From Pelomonas sp051857475 (lineage in GTDB: Bacteria > Pseudomonadota > Gammaproteobacteria > Burkholderiales > Burkholderiaceae_C): a DNA stretch of 64,000 bases. A program made the position numbers and the translations under genes. Shown here in pieces: positions 55,174-63,312 of this stretch (position 1 is the first letter of the stretch; the number at the start of each line of letters is the position of its first letter). The notes beneath the pieces are model-generated. The model was not told the origin of the DNA and searched no databases. It was given only the letters and a program-made list of their open reading frames with translations. The stretch lies in contig NZ_JBPZGZ010000002.1 of assembly GCF_051857475.1 (NCBI RefSeq), forward strand, positions 1,178,001 to 1,242,000, in the 5' to 3' direction.

Positions 55174-55539
55174 ATGATCACCCACGTCAAGTTCATCGGC
55201 GTCCCCGTCGCCGACCCGGCCCGCGCCCTGGCCTTCTACCGCGACCAGCTCGGCTTCGCCGTCGCCACCGACCAGCCCATGGGGCCGGGCAAGCGCTGGA
55301 TCGAGCTGCGCATCGCCCACTCGGCCACCCGCGTCGTGCTGTTCACGCCCGAGGGCCACGAGGACCGCATCGGCACCTTCTTCAACGGCTCCATCGCCTG
55401 CGACGACGTCGAGGCCACCTACCGCCAGCTGCAGCAGCGCGGCGTCGAATTCGTCGAGCCGCCGACGGCCCAGCCCTGGGGGACGTTCGCCAAGTTCAAG
55501 GATTCGGAGGGCAATGTCTTCGTGCTGTCGTCCAGCTGA
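55174..55539 (+). CDS. VOC-family (glyoxalase/dioxygenase fold) protein
   Basis: The 121-residue protein starts MITHVKFIGVPVADPARALAFYRDQLGF, which is the VOC-fold opening with His as a candidate metal ligand, and ends WGTFAKFKDSEGNVFVLSSS with the Asp/Glu ligand region. Single-domain VOC proteins isomerise, cleave C-C bonds or confer resistance; which applies here is not determinable. It may be regulated by the divergent HTH protein. Confidence 0.88.
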   Translation: MITHVKFIGVPVADPARALAFYRDQLGFAVATDQPMGPGKRWIELRIAHSATRVVLFTPEGHEDRIGTFFNGSIACDDVEATYRQLQQRGVEFVEPPTAQPWGTFAKFKDSEGNVFVLSSS

Positions 55540-55575
55540 TCGCTGACGAAAGGCGGCGCATCTTCCGGGCGTGCG

Positions 55576-55591
55576 CTGCGGGAAAACACAG
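55576..55591 (+). repeat. 16-bp leader repeat, copy 1
   Basis: CTGCGGGAAAACACAG occurs here and again at 56454-56469, each time about 90-110 bp before the start codon of one of two related lipoprotein genes. Flanking bases, such as GATGCGCGCCGCC-like sequence further downstream, are also shared, showing that the leader was duplicated with the gene. Confidence 0.75.
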
Positions 55592-55682
55592 ACGCTGGAC
55601 AGGGTGCCGTGCGGTCATGATGCGCGCCGCCGCGCCTGTGCCGGGCGGCGGCGAACCCCAATGTCGCCACGGAGAAAAGTTG

Positions 55683-56366
55683 ATGCGTTCACGCCTTGCG
55701 CTCGTCGTGCTGCTGGGCCTGGCCTTGCTCGCCGGCTGCGCCGCCAAATCGCAACGGCGCTTGAACATGATGGACGGCGCGCTGGGCGCCGGAGCGGGCC
55801 GCATCCTGGTCGCGATGACGGATGTGCCCCCGGTCGACACGCGGTTTCCAGGCGCGGAGTGCCTGGAGTGCGGGTCGGTGCCGGCGGCCAATGCCAGCCT
55901 GACCCATCACGTGCGCGCGCTGCCGCGCGAAGGCGTGGCTGAACTCAAGGACCGCGCGGCGGAGCTGGTCCAGGCCAGGGGGGCAACGCCCCTCGTGCTC
56001 ATCGAGGCGCTGCAAACCAAGTCATTCCCCGACATTCCCGGCCCGGCGCGCCACATGGCGCCAAAGGACTTCCGCGGGCTGCGCGACAAGCTGAATGTGG
56101 ACAAGCTGCTGCTGATCCAGGTGGACGCCCTGGGCGTGCACCGCAACTATTCGCGCTCGGCGAATGCTGAGCCCAAGGCCGTCTTCGAGGGGCACGTGCT
56201 GCTGGTGAACCTGCACACCAACCAGCTGGAGTGGTATCACACCATCAAGATCGCGAAGGCGGCAGAGGGTGCCTGGGCCGAGCCCCCGAAATTTCCGCGC
56301 CTGACGAAGGCCTATTTGCAGGCCTTGGAGCTTGGCAAGGAAGAAGTCCTGCGGCTGCTGCGTTGA
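55683..56366 (+). CDS. lipoprotein of unknown function, tandem copy 1
   Basis: The 227-residue protein has a lipoprotein signal (MRSRLALVVLLGLALLAGC, lipobox LAGC) so it should be membrane-anchored after processing. Its C-terminal half includes FRGLRDKLNVDKLLLIQVD and NQLEWYHTIK, which are almost the same in the next gene. Two Cys (ECLECG) lie near residue 60. It matches no named family I recognise. It shares a 16-bp leader repeat and about 50-60% of residues by eye with copy 2. Confidence 0.75.
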   Translation: MRSRLALVVLLGLALLAGCAAKSQRRLNMMDGALGAGAGRILVAMTDVPPVDTRFPGAECLECGSVPAANASLTHHVRALPREGVAELKDRAAELVQARGATPLVLIEALQTKSFPDIPGPARHMAPKDFRGLRDKLNVDKLLLIQVDALGVHRNYSRSANAEPKAVFEGHVLLVNLHTNQLEWYHTIKIAKAAEGAWAEPPKFPRLTKAYLQALELGKEEVLRLLR

Positions 56367-56453
56367 CACGCGGACGAGGGCGCAACCCGAAAGGTCTTCG
56401 TGCCGTCATCCCGTCGAGGTCTCGGCGGGAGACGTGAATTTTGCTGGTCGGCT

Positions 56454-56469
56454 CTGCGGGAAAACACAG
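56454..56469 (+). repeat. 16-bp leader repeat, copy 2
   Basis: An exact second copy of CTGCGGGAAAACACAG, located about 90 bp before the second lipoprotein gene. The 193-bp gap (56367-56559) otherwise contains no coding frame I would accept. Confidence 0.75.
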
Positions 56470-56559
56470 GCGCTGAACCCGACGCGCAGCGGCCATCATG
56501 CGCGCCGCCACGCCGTCGTGGGGTGATGGCGAACAAAATTTTCCCAGGGAGAAGAACTC

Positions 56560-57249
56560 ATGCGATCACGTCTCGCGCTCGTCGCGCTGCTCGGCATTGC
56601 CTTGCTTGCGGGTTGTGCCGCCAAGCCGCAAAAGCGCGTTTCCATGGCCGAAGGGGCGTTGGGCGCCTCGGCGGGCCGCATCGGCGTCGTGATGACGGCC
56701 CTGCCCAAGGTCGATACCCAGTTTCCGGGTGCCGGCTGCCTGCTGTGCCTCGCCACGGCATCGGCGATGAACTCCAGCCTGACCGACCACGTCCGGACTT
56801 TGCCGCCCGAGGATGTGGCCGGACTGAAGGACCGTGCGGCGGCCTTGATCAAGGCCAAGGGTGCGACGCCTGTCGTGTTCCCCGATGCGCTGCAAGTGCA
56901 GTCCTTGCCCGACTTCTCCGGTACCGACCCCAACGCGGCGCAGAAGGACTTCCGTGGGCTGCGCGACAAGCTGAATGTGGACAAGCTGCTGCTGATCCAG
57001 GTGGACACCATCGGCGTGCACCGCACCTATTCGGCCTATGTGCCGACCGCCGAACCCAAGGCCGTCTTCGAGGGCAAGGCGCTGCTGGTGGACCTGAAGA
57101 CCAACTCACTGGAGTGGTATCACACCTACAAGTTCGTGAAGGCGGCCGACGGCCCCTGGGACGAGCCGCCGAAGTTCCCGCGCCTGACCAACGCCTATTT
57201 CCAGGCCCTGGAACTGGGCAAGGACGAAGTGCTGCAGCCGCTGCAATGA
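56560..57249 (+). CDS. lipoprotein of unknown function, tandem copy 2
   Basis: The 229-residue paralogue starts MRSRLALVALLGIALLAGC with the same lipobox and shares FRGLRDKLNVDKLLLIQVD, AEPKAVFEGKALLVDLKTNSLEWYH and FPRLTNAYFQALELGKDEVL with copy 1. Two Cys (CLLC) sit in the equivalent region. A GGGAGAAG site precedes the ATG. Its stop overlaps the next gene by 4 bp. Two diverged copies in tandem suggest paired or specialised partners in an envelope complex. Confidence 0.75.
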   Translation: MRSRLALVALLGIALLAGCAAKPQKRVSMAEGALGASAGRIGVVMTALPKVDTQFPGAGCLLCLATASAMNSSLTDHVRTLPPEDVAGLKDRAAALIKAKGATPVVFPDALQVQSLPDFSGTDPNAAQKDFRGLRDKLNVDKLLLIQVDTIGVHRTYSAYVPTAEPKAVFEGKALLVDLKTNSLEWYHTYKFVKAADGPWDEPPKFPRLTNAYFQALELGKDEVLQPLQ

Positions 57250-58151
57250 GGTCGTTGCGTCAAGCAGTACTGGCCTGCCTGCTGGCCGGTTCGGCGGGCT
57301 TGGCGAGCGCGCAGGGGGCTGTCGACGCTGCCAACCTGCGCTGGTCCGTCGGCGTGGCGCAGCAGCCGGAATTCCATGGCGTGCTCAACAAGGATGGCGC
57401 CGGCATGAAGGGCGGGCAGATCCTGTACCCCGGCGGAGCGGGTCTGGCGGGCCTCTTCGTTGCGGTGCTGACGCATGCGGCGATCAATTCGTCCGTGCAG
57501 ACCGCCGAGATGAAACGCCTGCAGGACAAGGCCGATGCAGTGCTCGTGCCCTATGCGCAGGCGCTGCAGTCGCTGTCCACCGACGACCTGATGATGCGTA
57601 CGCAGGAGGAGGTGTCGCAGCGAGGGTGGTTGCCCGCGAACGCCTCGCTGGAGTTGAGGCCGGTGTTCCTGATGACGCAGGACCGCCGGGCCGTGCTGAT
57701 GGATGTCGCGGCGCAATTCAACGATGGCAGCGGCGCCCCGACCAGCACGCTGGGCATGCGGGTCGTTTCGGACCCGCGCGCCGTGACGCAGGAAGCCGAT
57801 GACTGGGCCGAGGCCGATGGCTACGGCCTGCGTCGCGTCTGCGTCGCGCTGCTGACCCGCGCGGTGCAGCACCTGATCGGGCATTTGGGCAACGCGAACC
57901 GGGCGGGCGACGCGAATGCACCGGCGGCGGCGGAGCGCACCGTGCGTTTCGTCGAGGGCGGAGCCCAGCGCATGGAGCGCGCCACCGTGCTGGAGCAGCG
58001 CTGCGGCCGCGCGCTGCTGCGCACGCTGTCGAACACGCTGATGTCGGTGCCGCTGGCGGCAACGACGTCCGCCGACGCCGGCTGCGAAACGACGCCGGCG
58101 GCCGCGCCCGCTCCGGCGGCCACGGCATCGGCGCCCGCGCCGGGCGCCTGA
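57246..58151 (+). CDS. secreted protein of unknown function
   Basis: The 301-residue protein begins with a signal peptide (MRSLRQAVLACLLAGSAGLASA; it could also be a lipoprotein-like signal but no lipobox Cys follows), a hydrophobic stretch near residue 60 (GGAGLAGLFVAVLTHAAI) and an Ala/Pro-rich tail. Three conserved-looking Cys are at CVALL, QRCGR and GCETT. The ATG overlaps the stop of lipoprotein copy 2 by 4 bp, so the genes are coupled. No family recognised; likely part of the same envelope function. Confidence 0.65.
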   Translation: MRSLRQAVLACLLAGSAGLASAQGAVDAANLRWSVGVAQQPEFHGVLNKDGAGMKGGQILYPGGAGLAGLFVAVLTHAAINSSVQTAEMKRLQDKADAVLVPYAQALQSLSTDDLMMRTQEEVSQRGWLPANASLELRPVFLMTQDRRAVLMDVAAQFNDGSGAPTSTLGMRVVSDPRAVTQEADDWAEADGYGLRRVCVALLTRAVQHLIGHLGNANRAGDANAPAAAERTVRFVEGGAQRMERATVLEQRCGRALLRTLSNTLMSVPLAATTSADAGCETTPAAAPAPAATASAPAPGA

Positions 58152-58176
58152 CGGGCCCGGGCGGACAATCCCGGCC

Positions 58177-58992
58177 ATGCCGGATGTCTCCCCGATGCCC
58201 TCCCACTGCGTCCACAGCTCCTTCTATCGCTTCACGCCCGTCAGCGATCCGACGGCCCTTGCCGAGTGGCTGCGTGCTGCCGCTGCAGGACTGGGCGGTG
58301 TCGTCCTGGTCGCGCAAGAGGGCCTGAGCGCCGCCGTTGCCGGCCCGGCCGGGGTGCTGGAGCGCTTCGAGGCCGAACTGCAGCGGCAGCCCGGCTTTGC
58401 CAGCCTGCATTTCAAGCACAACGCCTGTGAACGCCCGCCCTTCAGCCTGCTCAAGGTCTCGGTCAAACGCGAGATCGTCGCCTTTGGCGTGCCGGGCATC
58501 AGCGGCGAGGACACGGGCACCCATGTCAGCCCGCAGCGCTGGCGCGAGCTGCTGGACGACCCCGACACCGTCGTGCTGGACAACCGCAATACGTTTGAGT
58601 TCAAGCTGGGGCGCTTTCGCGGCGCCATCGACCCCGGCGTGGCGCACTTCCGCGATTTCCCGGCCTATGTCGAGGCCCATAGAGACGAGTGGCAGGGCAA
58701 GACCGTCGCCATGTACTGCACCGGCGGCATCCGCTGCGAGAAGACGGCGGCCTGGATGCAGGCTCAGGGCCTGCGGGTGGCGCAGCTCGATGGCGGCATC
58801 CTGAACTATCTCGAAACGTTTCCGGACGCGGCTGCCGACTGGCAGGGCGAGTGCTACGTCTTCGACAAGCGCATCGCCATCGACGCCCAGGCCCGCGAGA
58901 CGGGCACGACGGCCGAGCAGGTCTTCACCGACCCGGCTGACGCCTGGCGCCTGGCGCGGGCCCGGCGCCTGGACCCGGGGGCGGAGGAATGA
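58177..58992 (+). CDS. trhO: tRNA uridine(34) hydroxylase, rhodanese-type (TrhO)
   Basis: The 271-residue protein (265 residues from the ATG at 58195) has an N-terminal acylphosphatase-like fold (YRFTPVSDPTALAEWL) and a rhodanese domain with active-site MYCTGGIRCEK. FEFKLGRFRGAIDPG and LDGGILNYLETFP are characteristic of YceA/TrhO, which makes 5-hydroxyuridine at tRNA position 34 using oxygen. The choice between the two ATGs is uncertain; neither has a good ribosome-binding site. Confidence 0.9.
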   Translation: MPDVSPMPSHCVHSSFYRFTPVSDPTALAEWLRAAAAGLGGVVLVAQEGLSAAVAGPAGVLERFEAELQRQPGFASLHFKHNACERPPFSLLKVSVKREIVAFGVPGISGEDTGTHVSPQRWRELLDDPDTVVLDNRNTFEFKLGRFRGAIDPGVAHFRDFPAYVEAHRDEWQGKTVAMYCTGGIRCEKTAAWMQAQGLRVAQLDGGILNYLETFPDAAADWQGECYVFDKRIAIDAQARETGTTAEQVFTDPADAWRLARARRLDPGAEE

Positions 58993-59098
58993 TTCCCACA
59001 GCTCGGAACAAAGCTTCCGGGCCCCGGCCGATACGCCTGGCCGCAAACGCCGACAATGCGACCGCGCGCCGCTTGCGCGCACCGCAAACTGTCACTCG

Positions 59099-60400
59099 AT
59101 GTCCCACCTGATCGTCCACGGCGGCACGCCCCTCTCGGGCCGCATCACCCCCTCGGCCAACAAGAACGCCGTCCTGCCCATCCTCTGCGCGACGCTGCTG
59201 ACCAAGCAGCCGGTGCGCCTGCGCGGCGTGCCCGAGATCACCGACGTGAAGAAGATCGTCGAGGTCTTCCGCAAGCTCGGCTCCCAGGTCGAGCTGGACT
59301 TCAAGACCGGCATCCTCGACGTCCACCACGAGCACACCCGCTTCGACCCCAACGTCGACCGCCTGCCCGAGGAGATGCGCTCCTCCATCATGCTGGTGCC
59401 CGGCCTGATGGCCCGTTTCGGCGCCGCCCGCATCGAGGACGACGTCAAGGGCTGCACCCTGGGCGCGCGCGAAATCGATCCGCACGTCGAGGTTTTCGAG
59501 CGTTTCGGCGCCCAGGTCGAACGCCTGCCCGACGGCCTCATCCTGCGTGTGCACCGGCCGCTGACGGCCAATGCCCACTGGACCGACTACGCCTCGGTGA
59601 CGACGACCGAGAACTTCGTGCTGTGCGCGGCCCTGGCCGACGGCGTCTCCACGCTGACCAATGCCGCCAGCGAGCCCCATGTGCAGGAGTTCTGCAACTT
59701 CATGTCGCTGCTGGGCGCCAAGATCGAAGGCCACGGCACGTCCAAGCTGAAGATCTCCGGCGTCGACCAGCTCGGTGGTGCCGACTACACCTTCACCGAA
59801 GACTTCCACGAGATCGTCACCTTCCTGGCCCTGGGCGCCATCACCGGCGGCAATGTGCAGGTCAAGAACGGCGCGCCGGAGATGTTCCCGCTGCTGGACC
59901 GCACCTTCGCCAAGTTCGGCGTGCAGATCGTGCACGAGGACGGCTGGAGCCGCTGCGTGACCAACGGCCCGCTCAAGGTCAAGGAGCCCTTCACGCGCAA
60001 CATCCTGCAGAAGGTGGAAGCCGCGCCCTGGCCCTATGTGCCGGTGGACCTGCTGCCCATCTTCGTCGCCCTGGGCGTCAAGGCCGAGGGCAGCGTGATG
60101 TTCTGGAACAAGGTCTATGACGGCGCCATGGGCTGGACCTCGGAGCTGGCCAAGTTCGGCGCCCACGCCTTCCTCAGCGACCCGCACCGCATGATCACCT
60201 TTGGCGGCAAGCCGCTGAGCCCGACCGAGGTCGAAAGCCCATACATCATCCGCGTCGCCATCGCGCTGCTGATGGTGGCGGCCAGCATCCCCGGCAAGAG
60301 CGTGATCAAGAACGCGACGCCCATCCGCCGCGCCCATCCCAATTTTGTCGAGCACATCTGCGAACTGGGAGCACGGATCGAGTGGGTCGAAGGCGACTGA
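59099..60400 (+). CDS. murA: UDP-GlcNAc 1-carboxyvinyltransferase (MurA-like, divergent)
   Basis: The 433-residue EPT-synthase-fold protein has Lys22/Asn23 in SANKNAVLPILCATLL, the catalytic cysteine Cys119 in VKGCTLGAREID, Arg-rich MRSSIMLVPGLMARFG and PYVPVDLLPIF with the Asp. All MurA active-site elements are there, so it should transfer enolpyruvate from PEP to UDP-GlcNAc as the first step of peptidoglycan synthesis. The sequence departs from the classical MurA in several loops (e.g. SANKNA rather than SGAKNA), so it may be a second copy. It overlaps the next gene by one base. Confidence 0.85.
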   Translation: MSHLIVHGGTPLSGRITPSANKNAVLPILCATLLTKQPVRLRGVPEITDVKKIVEVFRKLGSQVELDFKTGILDVHHEHTRFDPNVDRLPEEMRSSIMLVPGLMARFGAARIEDDVKGCTLGAREIDPHVEVFERFGAQVERLPDGLILRVHRPLTANAHWTDYASVTTTENFVLCAALADGVSTLTNAASEPHVQEFCNFMSLLGAKIEGHGTSKLKISGVDQLGGADYTFTEDFHEIVTFLALGAITGGNVQVKNGAPEMFPLLDRTFAKFGVQIVHEDGWSRCVTNGPLKVKEPFTRNILQKVEAAPWPYVPVDLLPIFVALGVKAEGSVMFWNKVYDGAMGWTSELAKFGAHAFLSDPHRMITFGGKPLSPTEVESPYIIRVAIALLMVAASIPGKSVIKNATPIRRAHPNFVEHICELGARIEWVEGD

Positions 60401-61302
60401 TGCGCCGGACGCTGGCGCTCGCGGCCATGCTGGCGGCGACCGCCGCACAGGCCGCGCCGTCCGCTGACACCATCCGCTGGGTGGCCCAGGATGTGCCGCC
60501 TCACTTCAGCTTCGTGCAGGGCCGCCCGCCGCGCTCCGTGGCCGAGCTGGGCCGTGGCGAGGTGGACGGCTTCATGCGCGTGCTGCTGGCGCGTATGCCC
60601 GAGTTCAAGCACGAGTTCGTCGAGGCCAGCACGGCCCGCTACGAGGCCGAGAGCCGGCGCGGCGAGACCCTGTGCTCGACCATGCATGTGCGCACGCCGG
60701 CGCGCGCGGACTGGCTCTACTTCTCGCATCTCTACCCGCCGCTGATCTCGCGCGAGATCCATGTCGTCGTCAGGCGCGAGTCCATGGACAAGGTGACGCG
60801 GGGCCGACCGCCGGATGGCCGCCTGGTCCTCGCCGATCTGCTCAAGCGCCCGGATCTGAGCGTGCTGCTGGCCCGCGATCGCGCCTTCGGCACCCATCTC
60901 GACAACCCGCTGGCCCAGCATGTCGTGCCGCGCCTGGCCGTGGGGGCCAAGCTCAGCGGCCAGCTGCTGGACATGCTGCGCGCCGGCCGCATGGACTACA
61001 CGCTGGAGTACCCGACCGTGGTCAAGGACTACCTCGACCGTGTCGGCGACCCTGGCGCCCTCATCGCCCTGCCCGTCGTCGAAGGGCTGAGCACGCCGCT
61101 GGCGACGGTGTCCTGCAGCCGCACGCCCGAGGGCAAGCGCCATATCGAGGCCATCGACGCCGCCGTGCGCAAGCTGGCCAGCGAACCCAACCGCGAGGCC
61201 TGGGTGCGCGAGTGGCGTGGCGATCGCGCCGAGCCCCAGGACATGAAGCGGCTGAACGCCTACATGGACGAGCGCGCCCGCGGCGGGCCGCGCATCGAGT
61301 AG
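60400..61302 (+). CDS. periplasmic solute-binding-like protein (TIGR02285-type)
   Basis: The 300-residue protein has a signal peptide (MRRTLALAAMLAATAAQA) and a type-2 periplasmic binding fold of the amino-acid-binding kind: IRWVAQDVPPHFSFVQG, YFSHLYPPLISREIHVVVR and DYTLEYPTVVKDYLD. It resembles the TIGR02285 family, which lacks an associated transporter. It starts within a TGATG overlap with the MurA-like gene and is followed by a pseudouridine synthase with a TAGTG overlap. The ligand is unknown. Confidence 0.75.
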   Translation: MRRTLALAAMLAATAAQAAPSADTIRWVAQDVPPHFSFVQGRPPRSVAELGRGEVDGFMRVLLARMPEFKHEFVEASTARYEAESRRGETLCSTMHVRTPARADWLYFSHLYPPLISREIHVVVRRESMDKVTRGRPPDGRLVLADLLKRPDLSVLLARDRAFGTHLDNPLAQHVVPRLAVGAKLSGQLLDMLRAGRMDYTLEYPTVVKDYLDRVGDPGALIALPVVEGLSTPLATVSCSRTPEGKRHIEAIDAAVRKLASEPNREAWVREWRGDRAEPQDMKRLNAYMDERARGGPRIE

Positions 61303-62192
61303 TGGCCCGGCCGCCCAAGCCGGCGCTGCCGCTGCGCGAGGGTGTGGCCGCCAGCGCCGTCTTCTGTCCGCCCGGCCACTGGGCGACGACGACCGCCTTC
61401 CTCGTCGAACGCCTGCCGCGCGTGGACGACTGGCCCGAGCGCGTGGCGCGTGGCGACGTGGTGGATGACGACGGCCAGCCCGTCGCCGATACGCCCTACC
61501 GCGGCAACCGGCGCGTCTACTACTGGCGCCATCTGGACGTCGAGCCCGACATCCCCGGTCAGGCCCGCATCGTCTTCCAGGACGAGCATCTGCTGGTCGC
61601 CGACAAGCCCCACTTTCTGCCCGTCACACCCAGCGGCCTCTATGCGCGCCAGACGCTGATGGCGCGGTTGCGCCAGGCCACCGGCCTGGCCGACCTCAAT
61701 CCCGTGCACCGGCTGGACCGCGAGACGGCCGGCCTGGTCGTCTTCAACCTGAAGCGCGAGGAACGCGACGCCTACCACCGGCTGTTCCGCGACCGCGCCG
61801 TCACCAAGGTGTACGACGCCATCGCACCCGTCGGCCCCGGCCCCTGGCCGCGCGTCCTGCGTCATCGCCTCGAGGAGCCCGACGGCGAGGGCTTCATGCA
61901 GATGCAGGTGGTCGAGGGCGAGCCCAATGCCGAGACCTGGGCCGATCTCGTCGAGGTCTTGCCCGGCGGTCTGGCACGCTACGAACTGCGGCCCCACACC
62001 GGCCTGCGCCACCAGTTGCGCGCGCAGATGAATGCCCTCGGCCTGCCGCTGGTGGGCGACCGCATCTACCCGCTGCTGCAGCCCCACGAGAACCCGCCGC
62101 GCTTCGACGCGCCGCTGCAATTGGTTGCACGCGCAATCTCTTTCACAGACCCTGTCACCGGGCTGCCACGACGCTTCGAACGCGCGCCCTGA
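61302..62192 (+). CDS. RluA-family pseudouridine synthase
   Basis: Starting at the GTG at 61302 (overlapping the previous stop TAG by one base), the 296-residue protein contains VFQDEHLLVADKPHFLPVTPSG, the catalytic-Asp motif NPVHRLDRETAGLVV and YELRPHTGLRHQLRAQM, as in RluA/RluC/TruC. It isomerises uridine in rRNA or tRNA. An N-terminal extension of about 90 residues resembles the RluA-like group that lacks an S4 domain. Target position not determinable. Confidence 0.88.
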   Translation: MARPPKPALPLREGVAASAVFCPPGHWATTTAFLVERLPRVDDWPERVARGDVVDDDGQPVADTPYRGNRRVYYWRHLDVEPDIPGQARIVFQDEHLLVADKPHFLPVTPSGLYARQTLMARLRQATGLADLNPVHRLDRETAGLVVFNLKREERDAYHRLFRDRAVTKVYDAIAPVGPGPWPRVLRHRLEEPDGEGFMQMQVVEGEPNAETWADLVEVLPGGLARYELRPHTGLRHQLRAQMNALGLPLVGDRIYPLLQPHENPPRFDAPLQLVARAISFTDPVTGLPRRFERAP

Positions 62193-62205
62193 CAATCGCG
62201 CCTTC

Positions 62206-63312
62206 ATGAACGCGCCCAACCCTCAAGCCCAGGTCCAGGAACTGCGTCGCCAGCTGCAGTCCCTGCTCGACGCCGCCAAGGCCAATGAGCGCAAGCTGGA
62301 CCGCTTCGATGCGCTGGAGCGCCGCCTGATCGCGGTGAGCTCGATGGAGGAGCTGGTCAACCTGCTGCTCGTCGACTGCCGCGACGACTTTGGCCTGGAC
62401 GCGGCCGAGCTCTGGCTGCTCGACCCCGACGAGGAGCTGCGCCGCGCCTTGCCGGCCCTGCCCATGATCAAGGCGCCCCAGCTGCTGGACAGCCACGGCC
62501 CGCTGAAGGATTTGTTCGGTGCCGTGCGCACCACCCGCCTCGTCAACCCGGGCCCGGACGGGGGCTTGCTGATCAAGGCCTTCCCGCCCGAGGCCGGCGT
62601 GCGCTCGGCGGCCCTGCTGCCGCTGATCCGCCAGGGCCTCTTGATCGGCAGCCTGCATTTCGGCTCGTGTGACCCCGAGCGCTACGACGCCGCCTCGGGT
62701 ACCAAATTCCTCGACCGGCTCTCGGCCATCGCCGCCATTGCCATCGAGAGCATGCTCAACCGCGAGCGCCTGCGCCGCGCCGGCATGACGGACGGCCTGA
62801 CCGGCGTGCACAACCGCCGCTACTTCGACCACCGCAGCCTCATCGAGTTCAGCCAGGCCGTGCGCCACCGCTACCCGCTGGCCTGCCTGTTCCTGGACAT
62901 CGACCACTTCAAGGCCATCAACGACCGCCATGGCCACCCGGCCGGCGACGAGGTGCTGCGCCAGGTGGGTGGGCTCATCCTGCGCTCGCTGCGCACCGGC
63001 GACCTGGCGGCGCGCTATGGCGGCGAGGAGTTCGTCGTGCTGCTGCCGCGCACCGACCTGGCCGGCGCCTGCGAGGTGGCCGAGCGCATCCGCCTGATGG
63101 TGCAGGAGGCGCCCTTCGTGACGCCCGAGGGCGGCACCGTCAGCGCCACACTGTCGGCCGGCCTGGCCATGCTGAGCCCCGGCGCGACGAGCTTTGCCGA
63201 ACTGCTGTCGGCCGCCGACCGCGCCCTCTACGAAGCCAAGCGCGGCGGGCGCAACCGCACCGTGGCCGAGGGCGGCGAAGACCTCAGCGCAGCCATTGCA
63301 GCTGCATCGTGA
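62206..63312 (+). CDS. diguanylate cyclase with N-terminal DUF484/GAF-like domain
   Basis: The 368-residue protein has a coiled start (QELRRQLQSLLDAAKANERKLDRFDALE), a GAF/DUF484-like domain (residues 40-180, LVDCRDDFGLDAAELWLLD), and a canonical GGDEF domain with GGEEF in ARYGGEEFVVLLP and the RTGD inhibitory I-site just before it. It should be an active, feedback-inhibited c-di-GMP synthase in the cytoplasm. The ATG at 62206 lies 13 bp after the preceding stop. Its 3' end overlaps the convergent gene by 29 bp. Confidence 0.93.
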   Translation: MNAPNPQAQVQELRRQLQSLLDAAKANERKLDRFDALERRLIAVSSMEELVNLLLVDCRDDFGLDAAELWLLDPDEELRRALPALPMIKAPQLLDSHGPLKDLFGAVRTTRLVNPGPDGGLLIKAFPPEAGVRSAALLPLIRQGLLIGSLHFGSCDPERYDAASGTKFLDRLSAIAAIAIESMLNRERLRRAGMTDGLTGVHNRRYFDHRSLIEFSQAVRHRYPLACLFLDIDHFKAINDRHGHPAGDEVLRQVGGLILRSLRTGDLAARYGGEEFVVLLPRTDLAGACEVAERIRLMVQEAPFVTPEGGTVSATLSAGLAMLSPGATSFAELLSAADRALYEAKRGGRNRTVAEGGEDLSAAIAAAS

